Assembly (NCBI RefSeq): GCF_040436345.1
Contig: NC_133232.1
Coordinates: forward strand, 30,043,815-30,107,814
Source of the DNA: Pagrus major
Taxonomy: Eukaryota > Chordata > Actinopteri > Spariformes > Sparidae
Length of the DNA: 64,000 bases
Direction: 5' to 3'
Positions 48,401 to 60,100 of this stretch are shown here, piece by piece; position 1 is the first letter of the stretch, and each line of letters opens with the position of its first letter. Below the pieces are notes generated by a model, which was not told the DNA's origin, did not search any database, and was given only the letters and a program-made list of their open reading frames with translations. The position numbers and the translations under genes are program-made.

Positions 48401-48900
48401 TTTCCAACAAAAACAGTCCAAAGGAAGTGAATTTATGCGCGTTCTCTAGTGCCTGGTCTCAGTGCTTCTCTCGGCACCGCTAACAGGGAGCATGAGTGGC
48501 TAACGTTAATTTAGAGAACAAACATAAACCAGTGGACGATTTGCAACCAAAGGGTGCCCCATCCTGTAATTCACATTTAACTTGCATTACATTGTTCAAG
48601 GTATTTAGTTATTAACCTCGTTTTTTATTGTTCTAGTTTTTAATTATATTTATATTTTTACAAATTCTAAAAATCTGAACATTTGAAATAAAAAAATATA
48701 TTTAAAAATCAAATAAAATTTGTACAATATTTCTTGGTGTAAGATTATTTATGTGACGTGCCGCCTGGAAATTTTTGCCCACAGCTCCAACAGACTCTGG
48801 ATTTTGTATTTGTACTGTTCTGACTCTGTCCAGGTCAGAGTATCAAGATACTCGACTATCAGTCCAGGACTTGTCGCTGCTCCTGGACTCCTGGTTTTAA
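45432..48900 (+). CDS. Candidate small six-exon gene, unrecognised
   Basis: Product not recognised. Plus-strand exons: 45432-45475, 46729-46754, 46925-46993, 47259-47358, 47440-47586, 48834-48900. Every intron is GT-AG (donors GTGAGA, GTGAGC, GTGAGC, GTACAA, GTCAGT; acceptors with pyrimidine-rich or CAG ends). The five junctions match in phase (2, 1, 1, 2, 2), with one open frame of about 150 residues. Segments: MRSRSQTKRVPPEG (basic), YYELRSMTG, MFKGKVITVVHTESAVTEPQ, a Ser/Thr/Pro/Gln-rich middle, a Lys/Glu/Gln-rich stretch ending YSVEEVECFIVPR, then a Leu-rich end DLSLLLDSWF. No signal peptide or membrane segment, so probably a soluble, largely disordered protein. An alternative donor at 47563 joins the last exon in another frame, ending at 48962. 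The true start may be further upstream. No transcript evidence, and chance assembly cannot be excluded. Confidence 0.45.
46022..46265 (-). mobile_element. MITE-like fragment
   Basis: Starts TTTAAAGGTCCCCTGTATAG and contains GGCAGAAATGGAATATAATA and GTGTATAATCACCTGAAAAG, i.e. the reverse orientation of the family present at 18011-18372. The distal end is not recognisable. It lies in the first intron of the candidate six-exon gene. Confidence 0.5.
48231..48560 (+). repeat. MITE-like dispersed repeat
   Basis: Opens TTTAAAGGGGCTCTATGTAA, a terminus seen repeatedly in fish non-autonomous DNA elements. The right end is unclear. Lies in the last intron of the candidate six-exon gene. Confidence 0.4.
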
Positions 48901-48962
48901 CAAGACTGGAGCAACATCTGGGTGTCCTGCCTCAGGTCATCACTCATCTCCGAGGCTTCTAG

Positions 48963-50760
48963 GACCTCACCTACACACCGTTGCCCCAGCCGGCCCAGAC
49001 TGCTGTGCTCTTACCTTATCCTGAAGTTGTTGCTCGGATTCACAGGGCTGTGGCAATCAAGTGAACACTTAGACCCTACGGAGGTGTTTCCATGACTCCA
49101 GCTGTTATACAGTAGTTCTGACCCACTTTGCATGATGACACTGTTATAGATATTTGCATTCCACAAACTTATTCTTCGGACGCAAAGACAATCTCCTCAC
49201 TGAGATTAATTGATTTTGAGCGAATGAAAGAACTTCTTGTGAGTAAAGAACACTTTTTCACCTAATTGTCCACTGTTGTGCTTTATTTGTTTGGATATTT
49301 GCTTCATCAAGTCCCATCTCAATATATTCCTTATTATAATTGATGGCACACGAATGATTAATACCGAGGAGACGTTTTAATTTGTGCTTTGAGTGTTAAA
49401 TAACACAATATTGAGGCCATTTGAAACTGAACCCTACATGCAGTGTTACTTCCTGTTTACCATGTAAAATAGATGAGAGGCCCTCTGGCTAAAGCATGTG
49501 AGACAAACCAGGACAGAGGATGCAGTGTTCAGAGCAAAATAGAGAACACTGAGCCCTGAGAAAAAACTTTATTCTCTCATTGGGAGAAGTTTGGCGACTG
49601 ACAATTTTCCTCGATCTCTAGCTCTGCAGATTCTCCAGCAAGCTCAAACTGGTAAGATTTGACTTTTTTTTCCCACCATCACTATTTTGTCGAAGCCATC
49701 TGAAAAGCAGGTTTACCGTGTTATTTAAAACCTATCTTGCGTTTATTTTGGAAACTCTGAAACTGAGGAGGCTTATGTCAAATATTTCACATCATGAAAG
49801 TACTGTATTTGTTTAACTGAACATTCTTGTTTCATGGACGTGTCAAGACCAATTTATTAATTGTTGCCAGTGTCTCTTGTGGATAAACTTTTCCATGTAA
49901 TAGCATACACCACCTGCCACACGCGCCAGGGGGCGCTCTTGTGTGCAATAGCCAATTTGGCTAGTATCCCCGAGATCGTCTATTTTACAGTTGAGTCACT
50001 ACAACTCACAACAAAGGTACAGCTTGCGGTTTGCAAACACTTTTTAGTTTGTGATTAAAATCCTCACACAGGCAGAAGAAATCTGCAGAATGATGCAGCC
50101 TCTCCTGCGCCATGCAGTTTTCTTGGGAGTTTTCTTGTTCCGCCATGTTTGAAGTTTTTTTTTTTTTTATGTAAGCAGTGAGCTCATAAAATGTAGGCCT
50201 TCTTGGCGGTGTTGCATTTGTTCTGCACAAACTAAAAAGATATGTGATTTAAAAATGTCAAATCAAAAACCCTATGGAAGCCCATTTTCAAGAAAAAAAT
50301 TATAATTTTCATCTCTTAAATATGACTTTGTACCTCATCACTATGACTGACCATGGATATATGTCTTTTAATCAAGCATCTTTGTATAACAAACACTTTT
50401 CTGATTCAGTTTGCTGCATCGTCCAGCACTTTTCAGTAATAGGAGATGTTCAGAAACCACTGGACAACCATTCTGAGTGCAGCAGATATACATATTGATC
50501 GGTTGTGGTCCACCCTTCAGACTGCAGAGTTATTATAGCAGCAGCAAAGACAACCAGGGGGGCTGGTGATGACAAGGCTAAATGTATTACATTTAGCTAG
50601 TGGACAAAAAAAGAGCTAATTTTGCACCTCCCTTGATTTTAACAATAATTAGTGCCGACAGATTTAACGTCAAAACATAGTTATATCTTTGAAATAAAAG
50701 ATATCTGCTTCAGCTGACCACATCTCAAACACTTTCCCATTCACACAGCAGCGTTTTGAA
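48963..50760. other. Intergenic upstream of map7d3
   Basis: No gene recognised. It holds a repeat copy (50390-50579) whose inverted partner is in map7d3 intron 1. An open frame continuing in one frame to about 49063 after the stop at 48960 is discussed under findings. Confidence 0.5.
50390..50579 (-). repeat. Repeat copy A of an inverted pair
   Basis: About 190 bases nearly identical (by eye well above 90 percent over most of the length) to the reverse complement of 54429-54612. Shared blocks include CAGTAATAGGAGATGTTCA, CCACTGGACAACCATTCTGA and GGGGGGCTGGTGATGACAAG. Copy A carries about ten extra bases near 50516-50526. Confidence 0.75.
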
Positions 50761-51140
50761 TGCTTTGCGACGCTCCTGTCAGTTTTCCGAAACGGGTCAG
50801 AGTGAGCCCTCTTCCGTCGCCACCCTGCCTTTGGTGTCCACGTCCCCGTGGTGTCCAGTCCTACCGGCTGCGATGTGTTACGCGCCCCAGCTTTAGAAAA
50901 AAACAGAGAAGGAAAACTTCACAGAAATGGCGGAGGGTGCTACGACTCTCAAAGGCTTGCGAGCCCAAATGGGTAAGAAAAATCTTGGCAACCGTGTTTG
51001 TATTTCCCCCCGCTCGTGTCTCACAGTGTGGTAATCACTTCGTGGTGTTTGCTGGCAGCTGCCGCCGCTCGCCGGGTTTTTTGAACGTGTTGCAACGCGG
51101 CAGAGCTTTTCTGGCTAGTAAACGTTAGCTCGCTGTCCGG
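50745..51140 (+). promoter_or_regulatory. CpG-rich promoter of map7d3
   Basis: CpG-dense DNA (for example TTGCGACGCTCC, CCGTCGCC, GCCGCCGCTCGCCGG) in an otherwise AT-rich surrounding, spanning the first coding exon at 50927-50972. No TATA box obvious, as expected for a broadly expressed gene. Confidence 0.6.
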
Positions 51141-54100
51141 TTATCTGCTGACAATGGATGCGGAAAAAAAAAATCAGCAACTTCTTCCCGCATTAAACGC
51201 TTACAAGTCGGGTTGAATTCAGCCGACGTGTTTATACATTCAGGGGAAAAAGCTAAACGAGCTAGCTTAACTCAGAGAAAGTACTTGTAGCAGACGTTAG
51301 CTTAAGTTGTTGTAGCTCGGAGCCGGTTGACATATCGCGACTTTAGCTACTTGTCTGGCGCCCAGCCCACATAGCTTGGCTTTATTTTAGCTTTGTTATA
51401 TTTTAATCACGTTTTCCGACGAGCTGCTGTTGTGTGAATGTATGAAACCAGGTGGACCGACTCCAACTGCTCGGCAAACCAAGCTAACTAGCTGCATTGT
51501 AACTGGCACCCGTCAGTAGCTTAGATAACGCTGCTCATCACACGGGGATTATTGTCAAAAGTGATCATCTGCTGTCCCTTTCAGGAAGAGTTTTGCTTCT
51601 CTGTTCGTGCATTTTGTGTTAAAAAAGCGATCTGAGTTGATTCCTACAGAAGTTACCAGCTTGTTTTTTCTAGCCGGTTCATAGCACATCAGCAGTTTTG
51701 TTTTTAGCTTCCTGCTCCAAACTATCTCATACAAAGTGCTTTTCTCTCTTATATCCATTGCTCTACATTTATGCTTATATGTTGACATATGGCACAACCC
51801 CCTCCCCTCTCCAGGGAGGGTAACTATAACAATGTCTGACCTGAATTTCAGATAAAGCTGGGGTGTCAGACGCTGTCAGACACTGAGCTCTGATAAGAGC
51901 TGTGGTGGTTGTTTTTTCTTGATGAAGTGATAGAAGAGTTTTGGTTGGACCAGCAGGCCTGTCTGTGTTACAAGTTAGTCCTTGTACATTTTTTGCAAAT
52001 AGGCTGAAATCTCCCATCAATGCTTCTCACTCCACGCCTCAGCTGGCCCCATCCAGACTTGGACGTGGATGTTTACTGTGTCTGCATCTGTGGGCATGAA
52101 TGCACAGTTTGTTATGACTCGAGCCGCCGGTGGCCTGACAGTTTTTTTTTATTTTTTTTTTTACTGTTTTAGGGTAAGAGGGAGTTTTCTGCATACCCAG
52201 TGTGGGTGTAGGCATGTTTTACTCCTGGCAACAACTGGACCGATTTAGTACTGATCTTCTTCCTGTTTCCATTCAGTATTTTCAATATGGAATTTAAATC
52301 CACCCATTTTTGTGGTTTTATGAAAATATCCGCAAAGTTCAGAGCGATGTGAAGTGTTTGAATCCCGGCTTTGTGAGGAATAAAAAAGGATGTGGAGTCG
52401 CTCTGCCTCCAGTCAGAGCAGAGGACTGACAATAATAAAATAACGCCAGGAATCTAGCTCATGTGCATTTCCACAAGAATGTGAGCGAGGAGAAAATGTA
52501 CCCTGCTATTATGAAGGGAGATCGCGCTACTGCGAGTCACACTGCAAGGTTATCCTGATCCTGGCTCAGCAATCGCTGCTGCAGAATTAAAAGCATGAGA
52601 AATATTTCAAAGCTGGTTGGATTTAACCAGAAGAGGAAATGGACCAGCCTCAATTTCAGTAGTTTCTTGGATCTGTCTACTTAGTTTTGCTGTTCTAGAA
52701 CAAATGCCCCATCCCTGTTTTATTCTACCATCATAGTGTGTATTACAGTGTGCATGCGCTCGCATACACACGCCAAAGATTTGAATAGCAAAGCATGGTA
52801 GTTTGTATAAGCATGAACTAAGGTCAGTCTGTCATCAGAATAGTGTAGCTCATAAGGTTATGTTGGTATGCTTATATATCATACATTTCTTTAGCTTCAT
52901 TTTGGATTGTTCTTGTTTTTCTTTTATTTCACTCTCTAACATTTAACACATCAGCATGCTCGCAAGTTCCCTGCCAGCTTTGCCCAGAGACTTGGGATGG
53001 CTTTGAGGATAATTTCCAAAATTGTCCAGTTCTTGAGTCAATTTCAGTTAGTGATGCTCACACATTGCTGGGTTTTTCCCTGCCATTATAAGTCATAGGC
53101 ACAACACCAAAGCCAGATGAATGTAAAACCAATGTGGAGAGCATCAAAACTAAAAAAGTTTTTCAACTTTTTGTACACACATATGGTAATAATCGTGATC
53201 TAAAATGGTGTAAAATTGCCAGCGTTTCTTAGTGGAAGGACCTTCAAAACCCCCACAAAATACATGCACCTAAGTCCTCCACAAACCTAGGAAAACACTG
53301 CATTGTCAACAACTACATAACACCGGGATTTTGATTTAATGTGCTACATGTGTTGAGCTACAAACAGTGTGTACAAAGATAAGATATGTGAATTTGGGCT
53401 GTTAATTGTATGTGTCACAGATTGTTAGGGCAGGCTGTTTTGGTTCAGGAAGGCTTACAAACCAAATGATTACAGGTGTAATAGTCTTAATAAAGTGTAT
53501 ATAAATATTAAACCCAGAATATTCGTAATATATCGTCAACTTTGACAACTTAGTATTTTATCATTGAATATCTGTACTACATTTGCACTGTCTGCCATTT
53601 TCATGTGTCTCCACAGAGATTCAACAATAAAACAATCTGAACACTGTAAAACCTGCACTGTTTTAGCTTCCCACACAAAGAGTCAAGCAGAAACTGGATT
53701 GTTGACTATAATTGATAATGGTTTTGGTTATAATTAGATCCTTTCAAGTGTCCATCTCCACAAGAAAATGCAGTCCACCTGGTAGAGTTGACTCCCCAGC
53801 AAACTGGGATGGGTCATTATTATCCTGCCAGGCCCAGTACTGCAAATAGCCATGGCTTACCTTTGCATGAACAGGTCTCGTGTAATCCCAATAGAAGATC
53901 TGGTGTGTGCGTTTGTGCGCGCACGTGTGTGAGCGTGCATCAGCGTCAGTGTTATCTGAGGGCCTGAAATCTTGAGCCAGCGATGGGAAGCTTTGTGCCA
54001 CAGATGGCTAAGAATGTTTTTACTGCAGACCTCTACTACACAAGACAATTTTACTGATTTTGGACAAAATTAACAAAAAAAAGGAACTAGTTACTGGTTC

Positions 54101-57100
54101 AGGTTGTTGATGAAACCATACATACTTTTTTACTCGCCAGCAAATGGCTGTGCACCCTTTTATTAAGCAGCGCAGACACTTCCTGTGCAACAAACTACTT
54201 AATTGTACCGTGCAGCAGGACACAGTAGAGGCTGCAGCTCTAAAGAGGGACAGAAAAGAGTCCTAACACACTCTTGCTTCCCCAACATGACACAAAAGAA
54301 ATGTCTAAAGACCTTGCGTGTTATTTAGAGAACTAGGATTTGATCAGTGGTGGCAATCAACTAGAAGTGTTATGATGTAATGCCGGCTGGCCTGTTTCCT
54401 GTTTGGTGTTTTTGTCTAGCCTGCAGGGCAGCCTTGTCATCACCAGCCCCCCTGGTGGTCTTTGCTGCTGCTATAATAACTCTGCCGGGGACTACAACCA
54501 ATCAATATGTATATCTACTGCACTCAGAATGGTTGTCCAGTGGTTTTTGAACATCTCCTATTACTGAAAACTGCTGGACGATGCAGTAAACTGAATCAGA
54601 ATAGTGTTTGTTATAGCTTTTTACACTGTTTCTTGTTATTTTGTTTCTCCTTAATAGCAGGGGCTGCCATGGTATTTTCATTGTGTTGTTTTGCACAGCA
54701 GTACAGTGAAAATAAAGTTTCTTGACCCTTGTGTATAAATTTATATGCCACACCAATACCAACTGGATTAATTACCACTTAAAGATTGACATTATTGCCT
54801 ACTTTTACTCCGATAATGCCATCGACCAGGTCAGGTATATAACTAGTAACCAGGTTAATTTGAACATTTTTCTTCCTTTTCTTTTGATGCATTTAGCTGA
54901 GTCTGTTGATGCAGCGGCGTTAATGTATGCTAATGTGTGCAAATCTCCATAGTGATGGAGTGATGGGAGACAGCTCCTCTGATTGGCTCTTTTCTTTTCT
55001 ATGAGCACACCTGGCTCTCTTGAGGTTTGTTGGACTAACAGAATCTCTTCCTGAACATGTGTGTCATTGGAGAGTGTGTTGATTTTATTTAACGGTGCCG
55101 TTTCTGACTCGGCCTAATTTTGCACTTACTTAGCTTCTTACAGAACAATGAGTGCAGTCAGTGTGGTTACAGCATCAGTGTTGTTACAACAGATGATTTT
55201 ATGCATAAGTAGCGTCTTGCGTCAAAAGAAAGAGTGTGCATGTTTTATCTTAGCAGCTGTTACCTACTCAGCCCCTTTACCTTCCTGTCTGCTTTTACTT
55301 CCCTCTAAGGAACAGAGAGTGCAGTTAGCTTGAAGTCTAAATCCTGTCATGTCATGGACGACGGTCATACTGTTGAAACTTAATATTTGGGGTCTTAAAC
55401 TAACTTTCATGCAAGTTAATACTGTTTGAGCAGCCTCTTAATAGATTGTATCCTGGATCTACTGATTATGGATTGCAGTATCAGCATCATTCATTCAGAA
55501 GGTGTTGCTGTTGATAAAAACACAAATGTGAAGTAATAGTTGCTTGTAAATTGACACTTACGCTAATGAGTAATCCTTCAAAGCTTTTACCGCTCTGTTC
55601 CCTTTATTTAGCAGTGAGTCATCTCATTTCACAGTCAATGTCTTCGCTGATACAGGCCTGAGTACGGATGAGTAGCTCTTCATCCATCCTGAGCTGCTGT
55701 ATCACTAAGCAACAGTTACAGTGTGTTTTTTTTTTTTTTTATTATAATTATTTTTGCCTTTATATGAACAGGGAAGATTGAGTAAAAGAGTGAGATATGA
55801 TGTGAGACAGATTCTGGGCCAGAACATTTCGGTTCAGTCAACAAGATTTAATATCCCAGCATCTGTTAACATCTTTTTCTCTGGAGAGATAGTTGTGTTT
55901 TTACTTTGGTTGTGATTCATTAATGCTAGAATTAGACTGCTTTTTCTTCTGAATATAGATCAGCTCCTTTCGCCAGCAGTGCCCCATCTGTTTTTCCTGT
56001 CTATTCTCTTGTGTAAAAGGGAATGTCTGTGTTGACATTAGGTTAATAGCAGTTTCTTCACCGTCCCAAAACACATATGTTAATAATGTCAGCTAAACAT
56101 ACAGTGTGATACTGTTTACAAGCACTATTGTATGCTAAATATTGCTGAACAAGCCGTGTAAAAAATGTGGGCATGTGCAGGTTTCCTTGTTTGCTTTGAG
56201 GTCAGTGTGTTCTTTGTGGTATTGTATGTTTTCCACCGCTCATACAATCTCGATGCACAGAATTGGGCTGTGCGATATATGTTGTGTGAAAATAGAAAAC
56301 GTCTGTCCTTTCATTCATGTCGGTGTGTCCTGCTCTTTGCAGCAATATTTTTCATCATTTGTATGACGCTTTGCGTTCTTCAGCTTGACACGGATGCAGG
56401 CAGGAAATTTTCATGAAGGCAGCACGAACATAGAGGAGAGTGAACGTGACACAGGACAGGGTCATTCTGAACAGGAGAAGGAAACCCTAATAATGTAGAC
56501 TAAACAAGGAGCTAGTACTTAGCCCTACTCACTGGTAGGGTCGAAGAACGGAGTCAAAAGTGAAGTGGTCGGTATACTTCCACTGGGCATTAGCTGCAGA
56601 CTTTGACCCTCATAAGCTTCTTTGACTGGAGAGCATCAATGCTGATACAGATAATCAGTGCACATTTGCTTGCATTGTCAGCTGTTTTGCTCTGTCCATC
56701 TCCTGGTAAATCTGAAATCTTTTTTTTCTACAGCTAGTTTATTAGAATTATTTTGTCAAAATCTTTTGAGAGTTGTATAGCCATTCTTATAATGTGTATC
56801 CAGATACCCAGTTATGTTTGTTATTTCGTCTTGCGTGCACTTACAAATCTTCCTTTGGTTCAGGGGTGCAAACATAGCAGATTTATTGTCAGCTAAGTGA
56901 ATATTGTGACTCGATTTGTCGGTGTCACTTCGTGTAAGAAGGGCCCGTCATCCTCTCTGTTTTCCAGAGTCAATTTCCATACAGATAGGACATGCACGCG
57001 ATGCTGTGCTGGGAAACCATGACCAGTGTGGTGGGCACTGCATGATAGTTTTACATGAGCTAATATGGTAAAAGGTGTTGCTTACTTTGACGTCCAATAA

Positions 57101-60100
57101 GCACCTCCATGCAACCGTTTCAATTCACTGTGGCACTTCTTGTGGAGACAGATGTCTGTGGCAAATAAGGCTGCATTGCTACTTTTTATAGCTGATCAAT
57201 CAAGAAATTCTACCTGGTGAATCGCTGGTGGAAAGAGATTACATGTGAAGTAGCAGAAAGTTTGTTAATCGCTTTTCTGATGAGGGATGGGAGAAATTAC
57301 AGTTCTACAGGGAAGTAGTGTCAGAATAACTAAAAAGTGAAAATACGAGAGCTTGAAAATGAAGCTGTACTTACCTGCACGAGTGCAACAACACACAGCA
57401 CTCTTAAGTGTAGACAGAGATGGTCACAGTTTTAACTCCTTGCTTGATCCCAAGCAAGGTCACATTACTGTCAGCGGTTATCCCCTGCTTGGAGGGCGCA
57501 TATGATCATGACTCAGCACACCATGTCACAAGCATGCATTACTGAGCCGATGGGGCATTTCTTATCTATTCTCTCCTCCAGAAAAATGATACCAATAAGA
57601 TAACTGATAATTTCACATCTGGGAATTTTAAGAACAAGTTCATAAGTGTTCATGCACACCTGAGGTTAAGAAGTAATAAGCGAAGATGGATGATTTATAT
57701 CCTATAGCTCTAATAAAATTTGCTTCTCCCTTGCAGAACATGTAAAGCAACTTGCAATGGTGTTCTCTTCCTCTTCCACACCACACAACATCCACACCAG
57801 CGACAACATGTTTGGCTTTAGTCTACACTGTGTGGCTCTACCCAGGCGCTGCAGTTTGATCTCATTTTCATACTATTATATGCAGATCACAAGCAGCACA
57901 TTAGTTTTGATGGGTATAGTGACGGTAGAATTTTATGTTAGCGATGGAGACAGTGAGAAACTTTCAGACCACAGTCAGAAGTGTTCATTAATAATGTGAA
58001 CATCTCATGTCTGACCATAGTTTAGCCTCTTTGTCAGCAGTTCTTTTAATGCTGAATACACACCGACACAGGAGAAAAGGCTGATACCAGGGCTCATAAA
58101 GCTTGATCACGTCCTCACTGTTTCCTTCCTTCCTGCCCCTGTAGCTGCTAACCATGATGTGCTATTGACCCCCTGGTGGTCCTGGCGGTCGAGTTGATGT
58201 CTTTGCTACCTTGAACGCATGTTTCTAACCCCTGCCTTTATTTGGAATTGCTCAATTTTGTGTATGAGTATTAAAACAAAATGGTCTCCAGGGACAGTAA
58301 TATTTTCTCTCTGTAGTGCTAGAAGTCACATCTCAAAAGAACAGCAGAAATTTTATGATAGAACAGTTAGCTGCAAGCGTAGGAAGACCTGAGGCTGATT
58401 TTTGCTGATATTCTGGTTTGTCAAGGTGGCTGTAGCAGAGCAGAAGCTGATTGTGCATGTGGAAATTTGTCCTATATTGATTTTGCTTTATGTTTTAGGG
58501 AGTGGCATATGAGCTGTATATCAGGAAGCTCACAAGGGTTTGTTTCCAGACATGTTTCTCACAGCAGCCCATGCCTCCGAGCTGGTCACAGAAAGCAGTG
58601 TATGGTTGGCTACAGGGTTGACCATGAGCGGGGGGTTATGTCAGATGGCTGAATAGCTGGATTGTTCTGTAGCGTCAAATCCGTTGGATCTCTCTAGAAC
58701 TAGCATTCCTATGGAGAGCAAACAAAGCACAGAGAAAATCGGCTGATTTAAACTTGATTGGTTTGGAGTACCAAAAGCAATCCTGTCTCCCTGATATTAT
58801 TTGATATACCTGCTTTGTAAGACATGAGATGAAGTGACTCTAATTCTCTGTGTGTATGGTCTGTGGTTTCCTAAATACAGCTGCAGCTGCACAGGCACAA
58901 GCCGAGGAGCGGCGCAGCCTGTCAGGGAACAGTCCAGGACCTACAACCAACCCACCAGCTAAACCTCAGGGGTGTAAGCCAGGTAAATGACACCACACCT
59001 TGACACAGAAACAGATCGGTTCTCACAGATACTGCCCTGTCACCGCGCTATTGTCTTCCATAATCTGAACCATTAGATGCAACACAATATACTTCCACCA
59101 CCCTCTCAGTGTGGCTTAATGAAGGTAAATCTTAGTCATCATCTTATTACCGTAACAGTTGGCAAAGCTCATTAATGACAGTCACATGAACACATCTGCC
59201 TGCCTGATTCAAAGCCTTCATAACACTATGCTGCATTATAATCCGTCCCTTTGTCCCATGAATACAAATTGCTGCACATGTTTTACCTTTTAAACACATA
59301 TACAAATGGATGTGTCTGCAGTCATTGACGGTGCCGCACTTAGAATAGACGACCGACTGCGAGTGGCTAAAGAGAGACGAGAAGAAGCAGACAAACAACA
59401 CGGTAAGGGGGTGATCCTAGTTGCAGTGTGAAATTATTTTAGCCCTAACTTCCCTGTGATATGTGAAATTTACCCTGTTAATTGTAGATGTAACAGAATA
59501 TATACTATTTTTTAAAGAAGAAAGAAATCATTACATTTTAGTACCAGGAATTTTCTCATTGGCATAAGAAGACAACATACTAATGATTGACTTTTTTGCC
59601 TTTTTGTGTGCGCTCAGCTTTACGAGAGTCTCAGATTATGGAGCGAGAGCGCAAGGCCAAACTGCAAGTGGAGCGTCAGTTGGAGGAGCGCCAGAAAAAG
59701 GTTGATGAACAGAGGAGAAAGGAGGAGCAGAAACGACTGGCTGTGGAGGAGAAGAGGAAGCTGAAACAGGAAGAGGAAAAGGTAGATGCAGCATGGGCGG
59801 AGCCTCAGAGCAGTGCTCCTTGTTGATTTGACATTTACATAGAAACACAAATTTCGATTGCAGTGTTTCATTTATATAGTAGAAAACAGAGGAACGACAG
59901 AGAATATTGAATGAGGACAGTTATCTGTACTTTGAAGTAAAGTTATGATATTGTCAGGTCCCGTCCTCTCTGCTTTAGGTTTAGGAACGAAGGTTGCTCT
60001 GCTGTAAGTGACTCACATTTTTATCTTCCTTCTGCACCTGTCATGCTGCAGGAGCACTACGAAGCAGTGATGCGGCGGACATTGGAGCGTAGTCAGCGTG

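Noticed and set aside
50274-50498. Open frame sharing a peptide with one at 54502-54762
   Set aside because: The shared peptide comes from the inverted repeat copies; differences between them are mostly amino-acid changing, so there is no sign of coding constraint.
59620-59871. Minus-strand Leu-rich open frame
   Set aside because: Antisense of the map7d3 coiled-coil exon; Leu richness is the complement of Glu/Lys codons.
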